Notes: generated by a model not told the origin, from the letters alone. Shown: positions 39,346-53,322, numbered from the stretch's first letter. The stretch: DNA of 64,000 bases from Bugula neritina (GCA_964035545.1 OZ037768.1:8299241-8363240); one strand, 5' to 3'. Translations and numbers: made by a program.

Positions 39346-39779
39346 CGAAAATGACAATTGGAAAACACTAATTTTGAAAACGGACAATTCACCAATAGAC
39401 AACTGGAAAATAGACAATTAGAAAATGGATATTTGGAAAATGACATTTAGAAAATGAAGAATATTAAAGATGGACTAGTTCGGAGGTGGCGTTCAGAATT
39501 CGGCCAGGTCCAAAACAGCTTTCAACAATAAATATGAAGTCTGAATCAATTAGGCCTATCATTGAAGTAGAAAAAGTTACTGAATAGTTTCAATTTCAAA
39601 TTGCACATGTTTACAAAAAGCTATTTTGGACCTAACCAGATGCTGGACGCTCCCTCCAGACTAGTCCATCTTTAATATTTTTCATTTTCTAAATGTCATT
39701 TTCCAAATGTCCATTTTATAATTGTCTATTTTCCAGTTCTCTATCAGTGAATTGTCTCGTTTTCCAATTGTCATTTTCG
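39346..39779. mobile_element. Foldback/MITE-like element with long repetitive inverted arms
   Basis: The left arm (39346 to about 39525) is the reverse complement of the right arm (about 39605-39779) over roughly 170 bp with modest divergence. Both contain CGAAAATGACAATTGGAAAA, then TAGACAATTxxAAAATGGA, AAATGACATTTAGAAAATGA and ATATTAAAGATGGACTAGT. The outer part of each arm is itself an array of about 14-15-bp units around AAAATGGACAATTGG. A unique centre of about 80-100 bp separates the arms. No transposase is encoded. The frames inside the arms are repeat artefacts. The target duplication is not clear. Confidence 0.8.
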
Positions 39780-41591
39780 AAATTTCGTATCACCAGAACC
39801 ATAGCAAGTCATATATTTCTATGATTTTTTTAATAAAAAGTTCATATACAGGCAATGATTTACTCAGTAACTATAGTTATAGTTTATTTTGCATAATTAT
39901 TGGCATTGCTTTTATTAAATTGCTAATTAATAATTGTAATTTTCTACTGCTTAGCAAAATATTTTTGCTACTGAAGTTTGTTTTAAATATTATATTCATT
40001 TTTATAATATTTTATTAAGTACTATGGTGCGTATTTTATATAATACATCTTTCATAGTTATAATTAGATGTCTGTAACTTAACATTGGTTTAATTAAAGT
40101 CTTGTTTATATTTTAATGATTGGCTTATGTTAAAATAGTTTGCAATTGGATTAAATTACATTCTACATTTTGTTTGAATTAACAAATTTTTTCATGGCGA
40201 TGTAAAAATTCATTTTGATTACTTTACCTTTAATTGAAGTTGTGTTAGCTTTGTATCACATGTCGAAGTTACTCTAAATTGTTATAGAAATGTATCCTCA
40301 GTAAACTATTCTTATTCTCATCAGAAAACTGGCTATGCTATTTGATGTTCAATATTGGGTACAAGTAACTAAGTTCTTATATTCTAGCAGTATTCATAGC
40401 CAGTGTTTCGGACATTTTATTTCACTATAATCATTAACGTTTGAATTCTAGCAGGCGCTGCAGGTGATTGCGATGTACAATTCAGCCCAACTCAAGAATA
40501 TTTTTGTAAGGTCACTGTAGTTGAATAGCATAAACAGGTAATTAAAATTTCCTGCTTTACATTACTATAATAAATTAGTTAACTATTTAATTTTATTTTA
40601 TATATATTGTTACAAATGTGATAAGTTCAATAAAGCATGTTGAAAATGAAACAAAGTATAAACGATTGTTACTGAACTTATTATTAGGTTACTTTATTAA
40701 ATTTTGTGAGCTCAAAATTTGAGTGGCTTAATGTATAAAGAATTGAGATAAGTCTACCTATAATGTGATACAATGCAATATAATAAATAACATAATGGGA
40801 AACAATACTAATTATTAAAGTTGTCAAATCTGAAATACCAGTAATATTTACAGTTGCTTCAAGTCTTACTAATTATGATCTAGATATAGTACTCCTTCTA
40901 ATAAAATTTAATCACAAACTCAGTCTTATGCGTTTGAACTCAGTGGCATAGATTTATCAGTCATACATAAATAACTAAAGTTCTCTAGTTATTTACTCAT
41001 GGCTATAACTATTTGTTGTATAAGTGATTTACTAATCTATATTGATAATAATTTTAGTTGTTATTGTTATTTTGCTTTTTCTATTGATAGTCATCAACAT
41101 AATTAGGCAGTTCCTAACTGCTAATTTTTCGCATGCTAAATTATCCATGCTAGTTACTATCACAGCTTCTCAGCATAGCTCATGAATATTTCCAACTACT
41201 CAAAAGTGAGTTCCTATTTTTGAAAGTTGCCATTGAAATAAAATCAATAGCATGCTTTATATGCACAGTTTTATATCTTAGCGCCAATGAAATACATTTG
41301 TCAACTGTCCTGCACACATGCAAAAAGTAATGGCTTCCATAACTCATGTATTTTAACTTTCAAGAGACATCATGGCACTAATGGTTTTGATGTCAATGCT
41401 TAACTCATTTTGTAAAATAGAACTTTCTATTTGCATTTTTTTAGGATTGTAGTTATGTTTTGTCTACTTTTAATAGTCTTCTGTGATATTTTGTTACTTT
41501 GTGTGTATTTTACCAAATCTTTTCACAATGTTTAGATTTAACTGTTGATTTACATTCAATTGTAGTTGAGGTACCAAATCAATGTATTGAA
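39780..41591. other. Upstream region of the PLXDC gene
   Basis: AT-rich DNA without a supported exon. It should contain the promoter and any 5' UTR exon of the plexin-domain gene; I cannot place either. Confidence 0.4.
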
Positions 41592-44500
41592 ATGAAATGC
41601 AAAGACAGGACTTTGATCAACGTCATTTTTCTTTCAAGTTTTTTACTTTTGACTCTGGTGTGTGTTCACTGTTCAACTCACGAAGTGTCTACAGTCCACC
41701 CTGTAAAAGACAATTTGTACAACACAAGAGCCAAGAGCTTGGAAAATGCTAATCACCAGAATTCCTTGGGTAATATGTTGGCCGAGAAATTGTAAAGCAG
41801 TAAATATTATTTGCTATCATGCAGTCTTTTTGTAGCAGTATTACATGACATAGACAGAGTATCAATATATCTTTATATTTTAATAATTTTAGAATATAAA
41901 AGTTTTAGTTATGACTCATACAAAGGAGATGACTCTAAGCTCATCATACGGAATAAAAGAGATATCACAACTGAAAGCAATTTGAACACTACATCTTTGG
42001 CAACAACTCAAGCTCAGCCAAGCACCACTACTACTAACAGCTCAACAACTGCTTCAATTTCAACTCCAACATCTGATCCCATCCAAACTACAGAAATCTA
42101 TACAAATACAACTAACTCTAGCACTAATTCTTTGACGACATCAACTTCTCTAAATTTAACCACAACAGAAAACTCATCCGAGTCTACCACTTCGCCGGGT
42201 TCTAATATCACCAACACAACAGAAGTTCATGTAAGGGGTTATTATTTTAGATAGGAATTTTTTATTTTGGCTAGTAAAATTGTGCTACAATATTTAAATA
42301 TTATGTTTCATTAACGCACATGCACTTCAGCTGCCTTTTTGTTCAATATTTTCACCTATTTTATATGTGACTTCAAATCTTCCACTTGTTTGCACTGCCA
42401 ACTCTTCGCAGGAACTTCTTTTTTCTGCTGCCACCATTCCATTATCCTTTTCCCAAATGCTTTTTGTCTTTTCACTACTGACTTGCTTTCTAATAATAGT
42501 ATTAGTGACTTTTTAATTTCTCTACATTGAATTATTTCTGAATTTGCTTTTTCCAAGTTGTCACTTTGTCCTTCTCAATGATAATATCCCTGTCCTTATT
42601 AACTATTTTGAAGTTATTTTGACAGTTTGCACTCCAAACTTTAGTCCTAGTATTCCAACACTTCTACAGGCTGTTCTTTTTATTATTATCAGCAGCCTGT
42701 TCTTGCAGCTTAAGTCTTCCACTTCATTTAATTTGTTTGTGCAGTCTTTTACTTCCTCCTTTCTACTATTACTGTAGCCTCAAGCTTTAAGCTGCTCCCA
42801 GTTCCCTACCTGTCACTGTTTGGGAATGCATGTAGTCACTAATAGAGTTGTTTGAGTTCTCCTATTATTGAATATATGCTTATTGAAAGCTTTTGTTTGC
42901 TGTGAGTGACCTCAAGGACTGTGATGTTATGTAGGTATTGGTTAATTCAGCATGTATTTCACAAAATTGCCAGCAACACTTCCCTTTCTACTCATGATAA
43001 AGCAGAGAGTTTCACTGGCACAGGCTTTCGGCTGACAAAAGAATTTATGTCTTTAGAAGTTATCTACCTGCATATGACTAATTGCTAGCAATTCGTTCAG
43101 AAAACTAGGAAGGGGTTTGTGACTTGGTTCAGATGTGTTCAAGAGAGTTTCATCAATGGAAGAATGAGGAAATGCACTTGACTTCATCTGCCAATTCTAC
43201 CATTTCCTTTTTCAACTTGAAGTGTTTTCTTTGTCCATCAACATAAACCTTGATACTGCACAGCATTTTCTACTGAAGTATCTTATTTTTTCGCCTGTCT
43301 TTTCATATCTGTTTCCACTAATTATTGGATATCTTCTTAGAGATAATCTTCTACCAACAGCATACATCTAAACTCGGCTGCTATTTTCTGTCAATTCATC
43401 CATTATGGAAGAAAACAAATAAAAACAGATGTCTAGGCTCTGGTGCTTCTTTCTACTCATACTAAACTTCCTAGACTTTCCAGTTGCAAATTTTGCTGCT
43501 GCTCTTGCGTTGCTCAGCTGTATAATTGTTTTATAACACTTTAACATACTAGTCATACAAATATAACCTTTCCGTGTTCTTTCCCAATTGTCAATCAAAA
43601 ATCTCTCCTATATCTGTGGTAGCATATTTTGTTAATCATTTACACTTATGCTTTAGCATTCTCATCCTATCATTACATTATATCTTCTTGCCTATCATGG
43701 ATTCAAATCGTTGAGTTTCAATCCTTACATCTAGAGTTAGGTGGGCTGTGTATTTTGTTCATCACTAAATTAAAACCACACCATTTTACAAGCCAAATAT
43801 TCACATATTTAACTTTTACACTGAACTTTATTAAATCATTTTCATTCAATTTAAAAAAATTGTGTTTTATATTCAGTCATGTGTTTCATTTTTTATGAAC
43901 TTGTCCAATGACAGTATATAATCAAAAATAATGAGTTTTTTTAGAATTTGTATAAACCTGTAAAATCAATTTTTCTGTGTTGCAAATAACAATCTGTAAC
44001 AGGCTCATAACTGCAATCAAAACTTCAAAATCATCTGTTAGTATGTAGTTGAAAGATTATTGAGATTATAGTAGTTGATGTATCCCTTAGGATGACCGGC
44101 AATACTATACTGTGAGGTATGTGGAGGACGAAGCTGAAGCTCAAGAATATTGGCGGGAGATGAACAGCTCAGTGAAGCAGACACACGTAGCTTTGGATGG
44201 CCATCGCGTTGCCCTGGTATGTTTTCACCAGCATGGATGCCAATCGTTGACAATTTTGCTGACTTACTTCAAAAAGCTTACTTTTAATAAAAAAAAACTA
44301 GTATATCTAGTATTAAATATGTTGATAGCGTGTCAAAGAATTTTTTATACCAAGATTCAGTTCCTCTGGAAATTTCACTTTCAAGTATAGGTTTTACGTA
44401 TAGCTTTTCAGTTGATGTGGTAGTGAAATAAATGCAGAGCTGCACCACACTGTTTGGTAATCAACTTCTGTAAGGATTCAAGCTTCACCGATGTGGCATA

Positions 44501-47500
44501 TTATTTTCTGGGTCTTTCAACTGAAGTTATATGATTTTTTAAATTATCTTATTTTGTAGCATTAGCTTAGTACATAAGCTAGAAGGTATTAGCTTTAGGG
44601 TAACCATTTTCTCATAAACTTACAAAACTCTCTCTCTTTTATACCCAGCTATCTGTACTCTCCCCCCCCCTCTCTCTCTCTCTCTGTTGGAAATATACAT
44701 TGTGGCACTAGAAATTTCTCAGACTCTTTCTTAGTTTTAAGAGTTTTGATGTTTAATCAATAGTATGTTAAATTCCTACAACAAAATTTGTTTGATTTAC
44801 CCATAATTATGTCAGCAAATGTTACAGGAAGGGAAATTTTTAGTTTCTATGGCAATATAATTATGCACACACAATCTTCAACATCTTTTAGGTTTTGCAT
44901 GCTCACCGATATATTTGATGGCCGTCAGAAGGTAAAACCCAAAAGTAATTTTGTTCAACAATAGGTTGATTTATGTCAATGTTTCCAAAGATGAAGCAAG
45001 ATTAAAGAATTCTGCCTCTTACTGTTGAATTCATCTCTGCAATCTGTAGGGCCTGGTAGTTATTAGAATCAATGAAGTTGTTAAAGGTAGAATGTCAGTT
45101 TTTTTGTTTCAATGTGAAAAGGAGAAGATAGAAAAATTCAATTTCTGTTTAAATTCATAAACAGTAAAAGAGGAAATTGTTTACAAAGTTAGAATAGCAA
45201 TATGGGTAATATTTAATAGTTCATCATTAATCATGTTCATAGTTAACAGTCAAAGGTATGCGTCATATATTTGAGTATATAAAAATATGTTTTCATGTTT
45301 TAACAAATTTCTTCAAACATAAACACTACTTGGTTTAGTAGGATCCATGTCTTCAGGTAGTCAGAGTCTGATATGGAGTCTGTCCTATAAGCAGTTTTAT
45401 TAGGTTCATCATAAACATCATTGTGCATGAACAAGGAAACTAACACATTCAATAAGTGTCAATTCATCAGTGTAACACATAATGTGATGAAAGTTGCTGA
45501 GCAGATAATCTCATAGTTGAGACTCAGCAAATTATGTTAAAAACAAGTTGCTATTGTTGAGTGCCACACATTTAACTCATGGAGTAAAATAAACTACTGC
45601 TAAAGGTCTTCTTCCATCCAACACTTTACGTCATGTGGGTACCTAGAATGACCAGAGGTGCATTAAGAAATTAGGTTTAAGAATAGAGGGGAGGAAAAGT
45701 GTCCTATCATTTGTCAATGAATATGCATCAAATGAAATTATATGGTACTTCTTGAAATTTTAGTCCTTTTAAGCTAAAGAAAAAAATATATGTTAAAATC
45801 AGTAAAATTTCAAATTCTCCAATCGTAGAAAAAGTGCTAAATGGACCTTCAAAATTAGCATTTGCAAGACGTGATGCCCAATAAAGTTTTGCAAATGTTG
45901 ACAGCAAGCTGGTTATTAGGAACTATTAGTTCTCTCAAAAGTTAGTTAGTATATATCATCTGTTATCACTTTTATTCATAGATCTGTCTTGTCCTGTCAT
46001 TCATAAGCGAAATTATTGAAAACTCAAACAATACATAACTTTGTACAGGGAGGGAGCTATTATTCAATAAAACCTTAGCTGATTCTCTCTGCATGTTTCA
46101 TGTTTTTCTTACACCACAATTCATTTATACTCTCTAACCATTGAATTCTTTTAATATTTTACCAACCTGATCCATGATTGTTACCTTGAAGAATTGATTG
46201 GTGGTAGGAAGCTATATGCTCATTAATCTTGCTCTTTGCTCTTCCATTCTGAATGATTGTGTTTATCTGAACATCATGCTTGTGAATGCCATGTAATACA
46301 TTTCAGTTTTGAGTTGTTATATATTTTAAGTCTAGGTGGTAAGCAACAACTTTGATAAAATTATTTTCAGTTGGTATAAGAAGATTAATCAGTGACTGTT
46401 GCTGGAATAAATGCAGTGCAGAGTTTTAGAACATTTATTTTCATTTGGTTATCATATTTCTAATTATTTAGCTAAAAATACTTTACGTGTATATATTTTC
46501 TGTAGCTGATATGGTATTTTATATCAACAAAGCTTCTCAATGATATATATAGTGCTAAAGTCACCCTAACTAGTAGCATGTATTTATTTATTATGCTATG
46601 AAACATACTGTGAGTAAGTATATTCTAATAAATCTTATAGCCATTAAAATTTGCCCCAACACCCTGTGTTATTTAGCCTGAGTATCTTAAAAAGCGTTTT
46701 GAGCATTTTTTGTTGACTAGTTTTGTTACACTGCTAAAACTATGTATATGCATGTGTAAATATTATCACCCTGTGATGTGAAATAACCCAACACTATCAC
46801 AATATTTGTGTACATGAGGATTTCATATTTAATCAATAATTTCATTTGCATGTCAAGGTCTATATGTATGCATATATTTGTAGCAACTTCTTCTACCTTG
46901 GAAATTCAAGTTTTATGGGCATGATGTTGACAAAATTACAGTAGCAGTTGGAGGTAGGTTCTAGGCTAATAATTTCAACTGCACGTTTCTACTTTTCATA
47001 GTTTCCGTTTTCGTGGTTCACCAGGTAAGTTGAGCACTCTTCCGCTCGGTGATGGTCTACTGCTGTTTTTTGTACTTTATCATCTTTTGTGAAACTCATT
47101 GTTCTGTGTACATCAAACCGGCTGGCTTCATGATTGATCATAGCAGCAAGTATGTATCAACGTTGTAGGTTTCCTGTACATGAGTCCATACCTACACAGA
47201 TATCTCACTGCAACTCAGTATGTTGCTCCCCTTATGGCTAACTTTGATGCTACGGCCGGTCAGGGGGAAACTGATGTCTTCTTTGCTAATCTTCGTAAGT
47301 TGAATTTTGTATGCAAGTAAATTTAGTAACAGTATAAAGTAAAGCTCTATAAGAGTAAATAAAAACAGTCGAGCTTTATATTCGAGTGAATTTAACAACA
47401 GTGAAGGAGTGGGAATAAATTTAGTAACAGCAAATAAAACAGGGGTGAATGATAACAGAATTTCTTGGGAGAAGCATGTATTTCATGTTGTAATGGTCAT

Positions 47501-48292
47501 AAATCTATACAGTTTTATATGGAAATTGGCTTATTTTGTACTATTAAATTTCTGCAGATGATGCATTAATAATCGAGTGGCAGAATATGCATTTGAATGA
47601 TCAGGAAGATGGTAAGTTTATATACTGGTTAATATTACTACTTGTATTACTATGTTATGTTTCACAAGTGTTGGCTGTGCACGTAGAAGGTTGTTAGATA
47701 TCTGGACTCATGTTCACTGTATGCTTAGTTTAATGACTTCCAACTGTTAATTAAGTCTATTTTAATGTTCTCTGGTCAAAGCAAGATGTTATTTCAAACA
47801 AAAAACAGTTATTTGTTGGCTCTCAAGTAAGTCAATTTTTAGATTTTGCGTTTGAACTGATAAAAGCAATTTTATTTTCATCATGTCACATTACAACTTG
47901 ACAACCCGGAAATAATATGTTTTAAAAGAGTTTATGCTTCGATGCAATAATTCTTATTGTGCGTTATAATTAGTAAGAATAAAATTTAGCTTTAGCTGAA
48001 ATTGGAAAATAAATTTTTTGAGGGGAGAAATAGTTTTAATAATTGAATTTTGCCTTTAATTTTGTGTAACTTGACAACTAAGGTTTTAGCCATCATTTAA
48101 ATCTCTGGAAAACGAACTTTGTTGGAGTAGTCACATAAATTTCCTAACTTCATGTTTTTGTGCTTAAAAAATTAAAACTGAACACTGCGAGTGGTGAACA
48201 GTTGAAAAGAGATCTCCATAAATGTTTGAATTTCTACAGTTAGCAGTGTTATCAGTTGTGGGTAATCAAAGTCCGCGGTATATGTCCCTCCA

Positions 48293-48380
<88 letters not shown>

Positions 48381-51300
48381 TCATATTTCTAGATGAAAAA
48401 ATTCATAACCTTCTATCGGTTATGCTGATGATCATATAGCTCTTAGTAGTCTCCCTCGCTCAATCTACATACAATCTATTTACTAAACTATGTAGTATGT
48501 ATAAAGTGTGTTGAGATCTTGTATAAGTCTTGTTTGCAAAATTTTAGCCGGTGGATTTTCATTTCAAGCCCAACTTTACAAGAGCACTGGACAGATCATC
48601 TTTGCATATAAAAATGTAAGATACCTTTTATTATTCTGTAGGAGCTCATTGTAGGCCTGAATATTCATAGTTTTACTTACATAGTTTGTGAAGTTGTTGC
48701 TTTAATTGTACTAATGTGTATCGGCCACTTCAAAGTAGCTTTTCTGGCTGCACATTGAAATTAATTGATAGAATGTTCTGTAGTGTATATAAATATTTGA
48801 TGCCGATTTCTAGGTACCAATTCCGGTGGGAAATATTTCAGACATTGGTCATTCAGTTAAAGTCGGCATTGCTGATGCATTTTACGTTGATTTTGGTAAG
48901 TTATTGTAAATCGACAGTGACATTGTTACTTGTTTATACTTTAGACTATATAGGGTACACAGGTACAGGCTACATACATTATTAAGGCATAGAGTGTAAT
49001 TTTAGTTTTCAATTTAGAATTATTTATTGTGTGACACTGCACAACTTGTAAAGAAATGAATAATCAAGTTTATTGATCTCCTGAAAGTTCATTTGAGTTC
49101 ATTTAAAAGAAGATTTTTCAGATGTACATGAATGTTGTTACTATTGTAGGACCTTTCCGGAGTATATATGACTATCACACAATAAAGATTGACTTTGGAA
49201 AAGTTAAATCAGATTCTGCCATCATACTAAATCATAAAACTAGTGAGTGCACAGCCTCAGTGCTTTCTCTTCTCTTGAAACAAATATATTATATTTGAAT
49301 GCTCAAACCTTCTTAGGAGTTGTAAGCCCTGTATAATGAAATTAGTTAGAATATATTTGTATATATTTGTACACTGCGGTGTAATATATGATTTTTATTA
49401 GTTCGTTATATAATATTTTAGCTTGCAACATGCTAGAAGATTGCTCGTCGTGTCATGCAGCTAATCTACCAGACTTCGAGTGTCACTGGTGTGACACTTT
49501 GGGCAGGTGCTCTGATTCTCTAGACAGGGGGAGACAAGAATGGGTGACCAATTCTTGTCCTGTTGAGGTAAGATATACAGTTTCACCTGCCAGCATATTT
49601 ATCTTACCTGCCATCAAGTCTGCAATTATTAACTTGTTATATAATTGTTTTCTTTGACTCATTCGTCTGTTTTTGTGGAAGAGTTTGCGGCTGTTTCGCC
49701 ATGTTATGTTTGTGTGTTTAATTTTGTTTGACTTTGGTTTAGTCTGTAGACAGGGAGCAATGTGCCTCAACAACACCAACATCTGCAAGTACTTCTGAAA
49801 CCACAATTAGCAAAATATTTAATTCCAGTACTTCTTCTATCACACTTACTGCATCAAAATCATCTTCTCTTGTAAGTAGTACTAGTAGTCCTTCTACTAT
49901 CTCGCTCACTTCTCATAATAGCTCGTTGCATGGGAATGCCACTATAGCCGGTTTTACTACTGAATCCTCAGAGAGTATGAACACGACATTTAACAGTACA
50001 AATGTAAATGTAACTGAGTCAAATACTATTTCTATTATCACTACTAGTACCTTTACCCCTCCTAATACTACTGCTACTAATACTTCTACTGGCACCATAA
50101 CTACTCCTAGTACTACAATTGTTGCTAATACAACTTCTGAACTACCTACTAGCACTCATCTACCTGCTACAGTTACTGCTAATGCGACTACTACTATTAC
50201 TAACACTACTGCTAATATGACTACAACTAATACAACTACTACCATCACTGACACTTCTGGTAATACGACTACTACTATTGACATTACTGCTAATACCACT
50301 ACTACCATCGCTAACACTAATGCCAATGTGACTACTGCCATTACTGAAACTACTGCTAATACCACTACTGCCATCACTGACACTACTGGTTATATGACTA
50401 CTACCATCACTGACCCTACTGGTAATACGACTACTGCCATCACTGACCCTACTGCTAATACGACTACTACCATCACTGACCCTACAACTCAGAAGCATAC
50501 ATCTGTTTCCCTTTCCTCAAAAACGCATTCCACGAGCATGCCCAGTTCAAGTAGTGAAAGAGAACAGAAGTCTACAACTGCCACCCTACCAACTAGACAA
50601 GATGTGGGTTCTACCACAGACAATGTAACTTCTGCTGAAGTCATGGTAATCTTGGAAAGGATGTATACAGCTATATTGTGTTGAGAGTGCTTCTGTTTTA
50701 ACATCCACTATCCTCTTCACCATTCACATTGTCATTCGTTCCTTTCTAGCTCAGCGGGTGTTGCTCTCCTATTGAGTTTATATAGTTTGATAGATATAAT
50801 ATATAGAGATGGTGTGCTTTGTAGACGATTTCGTAGATGTTTAATATATTTTTATAGATTTACTGTGCTTAGCTTGTTGCTTTCTTTTTCATCATTCTTA
50901 TTGTAATTATACTAATGCTTCAATAACCTGTTCACTGGCATGCAGCTACTAATAACCAAATTGTGCTTAATATTAGCAAACATATTTTTTCTAGCGAAAG
51001 TAATTCTTATGTTCTAAATAATATGAATGAATCTTTCTGGAGAAATATATTTTTTGGGGACATTATATAATTACAACATTTCAATCTTTCCATGACTGTC
51101 ACATCATACTTTTATATTTACAGAACGTAAGTGTAACCACCACTCAACCTCCCTGTGCCTCTGCTTTTAATGTAAGTTTAGTTTTATATGCGTTGACCAA
51201 ACAACGTAACTTAGATCACAAGGTAGGTATATCAGGGTTGTGATGCATGTTTCTTTTAGTTGACGACGTTTCATTTATGTTCAGTTGTATTTAAGATTTA

Positions 51301-53322
51301 TACAATAGGTTATATTACTACGAAACCAAGTTTCTGTAGTTATTTTTTATGTTAGAGTTTTAACCTTTATGTTCAAAAAGTTATTACTGGAGCTTTTTCC
51401 AATGTAATTGATATTTTTATTAAATGAAACAATGCCAATTTGGTTCCAGAAGCTATTGTTAGAGACTTTGTAAAACAATCGAAAATTATGTTAGTTTATA
51501 GTTGCGAATGGTTGCAATTAAAAATTATCCATCATTCCCTGCACCCACAAGCAATTTGTTTGCTTTTTCACGTTTGCTTATTTATTCTTGTATTTTGTTG
51601 TCTGATTACTTGGCAACATCACATAAGTTGTAATCTTATACTATAATAAGTGTTTGGTTTACTCAAGTTTTTTAATATAAAATCATCAAATTACTACTTG
51701 CATTTAGTCACAGGTATTTTTATAGTAATATCTAGCATTTATTACTTGCTTCTTTACTAACTTAATACCTAGTATGTTGCTAATAAGACTAAAAAGGCAC
51801 TATGTTTGCTGCATTTTTAAATTGCATGAAATATTGTGGAGTTTTGCATCAGCACGTACCAATGTTTTATCTTTCAGACCAGCACATCAGATTGTGGGGA
51901 TCAAGTGCCTAGTAAACAGACCCAAAACAAACAAAGTAAGTTTTTCTGGCTGTAAATATTTGGGAATTTATCGATATTCTTTGTAAAAATGTGACAGTAG
52001 TTCTTAGCTCTAGCAATGGGTTTCTTCCATGGTTAAATAGTAGGCAGAAGTGTTATGAATAGAAGTTTTCATACACTATCATTTGCGAGGTAGGTGCAGT
52101 AATGAAAAAATTGAGAGAAGCCTGGGTTCTAAATTAGAAATGTAGCATAAGAAGCTATGTTCTCACAAGAATGTCAACCCATGCCCCAAAACAAAATTTA
52201 ACAATAAAATTAAGAACTTAGGCTATCTCAATTTCTCCACTACTGCTCCTAAATGTCATATGCAATTTTCTCCTAGTTTACTGTATGTACGTGTGTACTG
52301 TGCAAAAAGCCTAACCAAGAAATAGCATGTGATAACAGACACATTGCAATACTAATACTAAAAGGTTACATTATTACTGCATTTTACTCATTGTTTCTAT
52401 ATGGTCATCTGTTTAATCAAAGAATAATATTTTTTTAAAATATTATTTTAAGGTATTGAGCAGTGGGAATTTGCTCATACTAGACTAAGCATGCAGATTG
52501 ATAATCTACAATAAGATATGAATTTAGATTTGAATTCTTAATTGTTTATTAATGCTGATCACAGAGCTAATTGAGAGTTAACGACTACTGTTGTCATCAA
52601 ATTGATATGCTTATATGTGACAACAATAATAACTTATCTCGTCACAATACAGAAGTAGTTTATCAGTGCCTACTTTGTTTCACAAACTGACAGATATTCT
52701 CAAAACTTTGTTCAAAAATTAACTAACAAATGATAATAATTTGCTTTTTAATTGAAAATCTCAAAGGAAAAATGTAGCTTTTACTAATATGAATTAAAAT
52801 AATGAAAAATACAAAGCAGGTCTTGTAGTATTTTCCATAGCAAATTTTAGATTAAATTATTTCTCTATTCAACAGAAGACCAAAAAGAATCTTCCCACTT
52901 GGTGGCCCAGATTATCACTCCCATAATTTGTTTACTCATCATATCGGCTCTTGTCTTTCTGATTGTTTATGGCTACAAAAACCCAACCAGTGTGGTTGGA
53001 CAATTCCTCATCAAGGTCAGTGCAAAAACAGGATTACTAAATATTGTCTAAATTAATGCTACTAAAACCTTGGCCACTTTGCTTAGGTTCTATAGACTCG
53101 GCTATGTATAATATGTTCTCTGTGTGTTTATAAGTATGAATAACACTGTCAGCAGTAAGTATTTTTTATTACATGTGTGTCTATAGTATGTTTTTGTTCC
53201 TGCAGTATCGGCCAAGTCAATTGCGCAGGATGTGGAAGTCTAGGGGAAGCAGAGAAGACAACTACAGACTCTCAAGCAGATCACAGACTCTGACGAATGC
53301 AGCGTATGACGACCGCCTATAA
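41592..53322 (+). CDS. PLXDC2: Plexin-domain-containing receptor (PLXDC/TEM7 family) with mucin-like stalk
   Basis: Fifteen exons give 848 aa: 41592-41769, 41893-42230, 44091-44216, 46884-46953, 47169-47294, 47558-47611, 48548-48615, 48814-48895, 49150-49242, 49422-49567, 49743-50645, 51124-51171, 51878-51935, 52876-53015 and 53206-53322. A signal peptide (VIFLSSFLLLTLVCVHC) is followed by a Thr/Ser-rich region to residue 172. The PLXDC domain (173-378) shows FYGHDVDKITVAVGGFLY, LTATQYVAPLMANFD and VKVGIADAFYV, as in human PLXDC1/2. A PSI domain (379-427) has eight cysteines. A 301-residue Thr-rich exon comes next, then a transmembrane helix (about 775-796) and a basic tail ending TNAAYDDRL. 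PLXDC1/2 are PEDF-binding surface proteins in vertebrates. Family assignment is firm; which paralog is not. Confidence 0.9.
42231..44090. other. PLXDC intron 2; possible decayed transposon on the minus strand
   Basis: The intron differs in composition from its neighbours and has several open minus-strand stretches, for example 42356-42556 (contains KRIMEWWQQKKEVPAKS) and 43368-43598. They recall the linker regions of decayed non-LTR retrotransposons but carry no recognisable catalytic motif. This is suggestive only. Confidence 0.3.
44217..46883. other. PLXDC intron 3, no feature beyond a CT microsatellite
   Basis: A 2.7-kb intron between phase-0 splice sites. It holds a C-run and (CT)n tract at about 44658-44686. 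I found no additional exon, and the family alignment runs on directly from VAL to QLLLPWKFKFYGH. Confidence 0.6.
44658..44686. repeat. C-run and (CT)n microsatellite
   Basis: Nine cytosines are followed by about eight CT units. Confidence 0.9.
48295..48377. repeat. (AT)n microsatellite, about 41 units
   Basis: About 83 bp of uninterrupted AT within a PLXDC intron. The Tyr-Ile frames across it are artefacts. Confidence 0.97.
50181..50486 (+). repeat. 33-bp coding minisatellite encoding the PLXDC mucin stalk
   Basis: About nine units encode an 11-residue repeat such as NTTTAITDPTA, with variants NTTTTITDTSG, NTTTTIANTNA and YMTTTITDPTG. Most units carry an NTT glycosylation sequon and many O-glycosylatable Thr. 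One unit is a codon short (NTTTTIDITA). The repeat lies in frame inside the exon 49743-50645. Frames on the opposite strand are by-products. Confidence 0.9.

Noticed and set aside
39190-40018. Two frames starting MSIFQ on opposite strands
   Set aside because: Their similarity comes from the inverted arms of the foldback element, not from related proteins.
42544-43898. Several plus-strand frames of 60-89 codons in PLXDC intron 2
   Set aside because: They are Phe/Ser-rich with no splice context or domain signal, so they are probably shadows of AT-rich or decayed repeat sequence.
46999-47023. A 20-25-nt micro-exon candidate with AG and GTAAGT borders in the PLXDC gene
   Set aside because: Skipping it gives TVAVGGFLY, which matches the family exactly. 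Including it would insert foreign residues into a conserved strand.
48172-48384. Tyr-Ile repeat protein on the minus strand
   Set aside because: It is only the translation of the (AT)n microsatellite.
49913-50498. Long minus-strand frames opposite the PLXDC Thr-rich exon (Val-rich and Ser-rich)
   Set aside because: They are by-products of the 33-bp repeat, which stays open in several frames on both strands.
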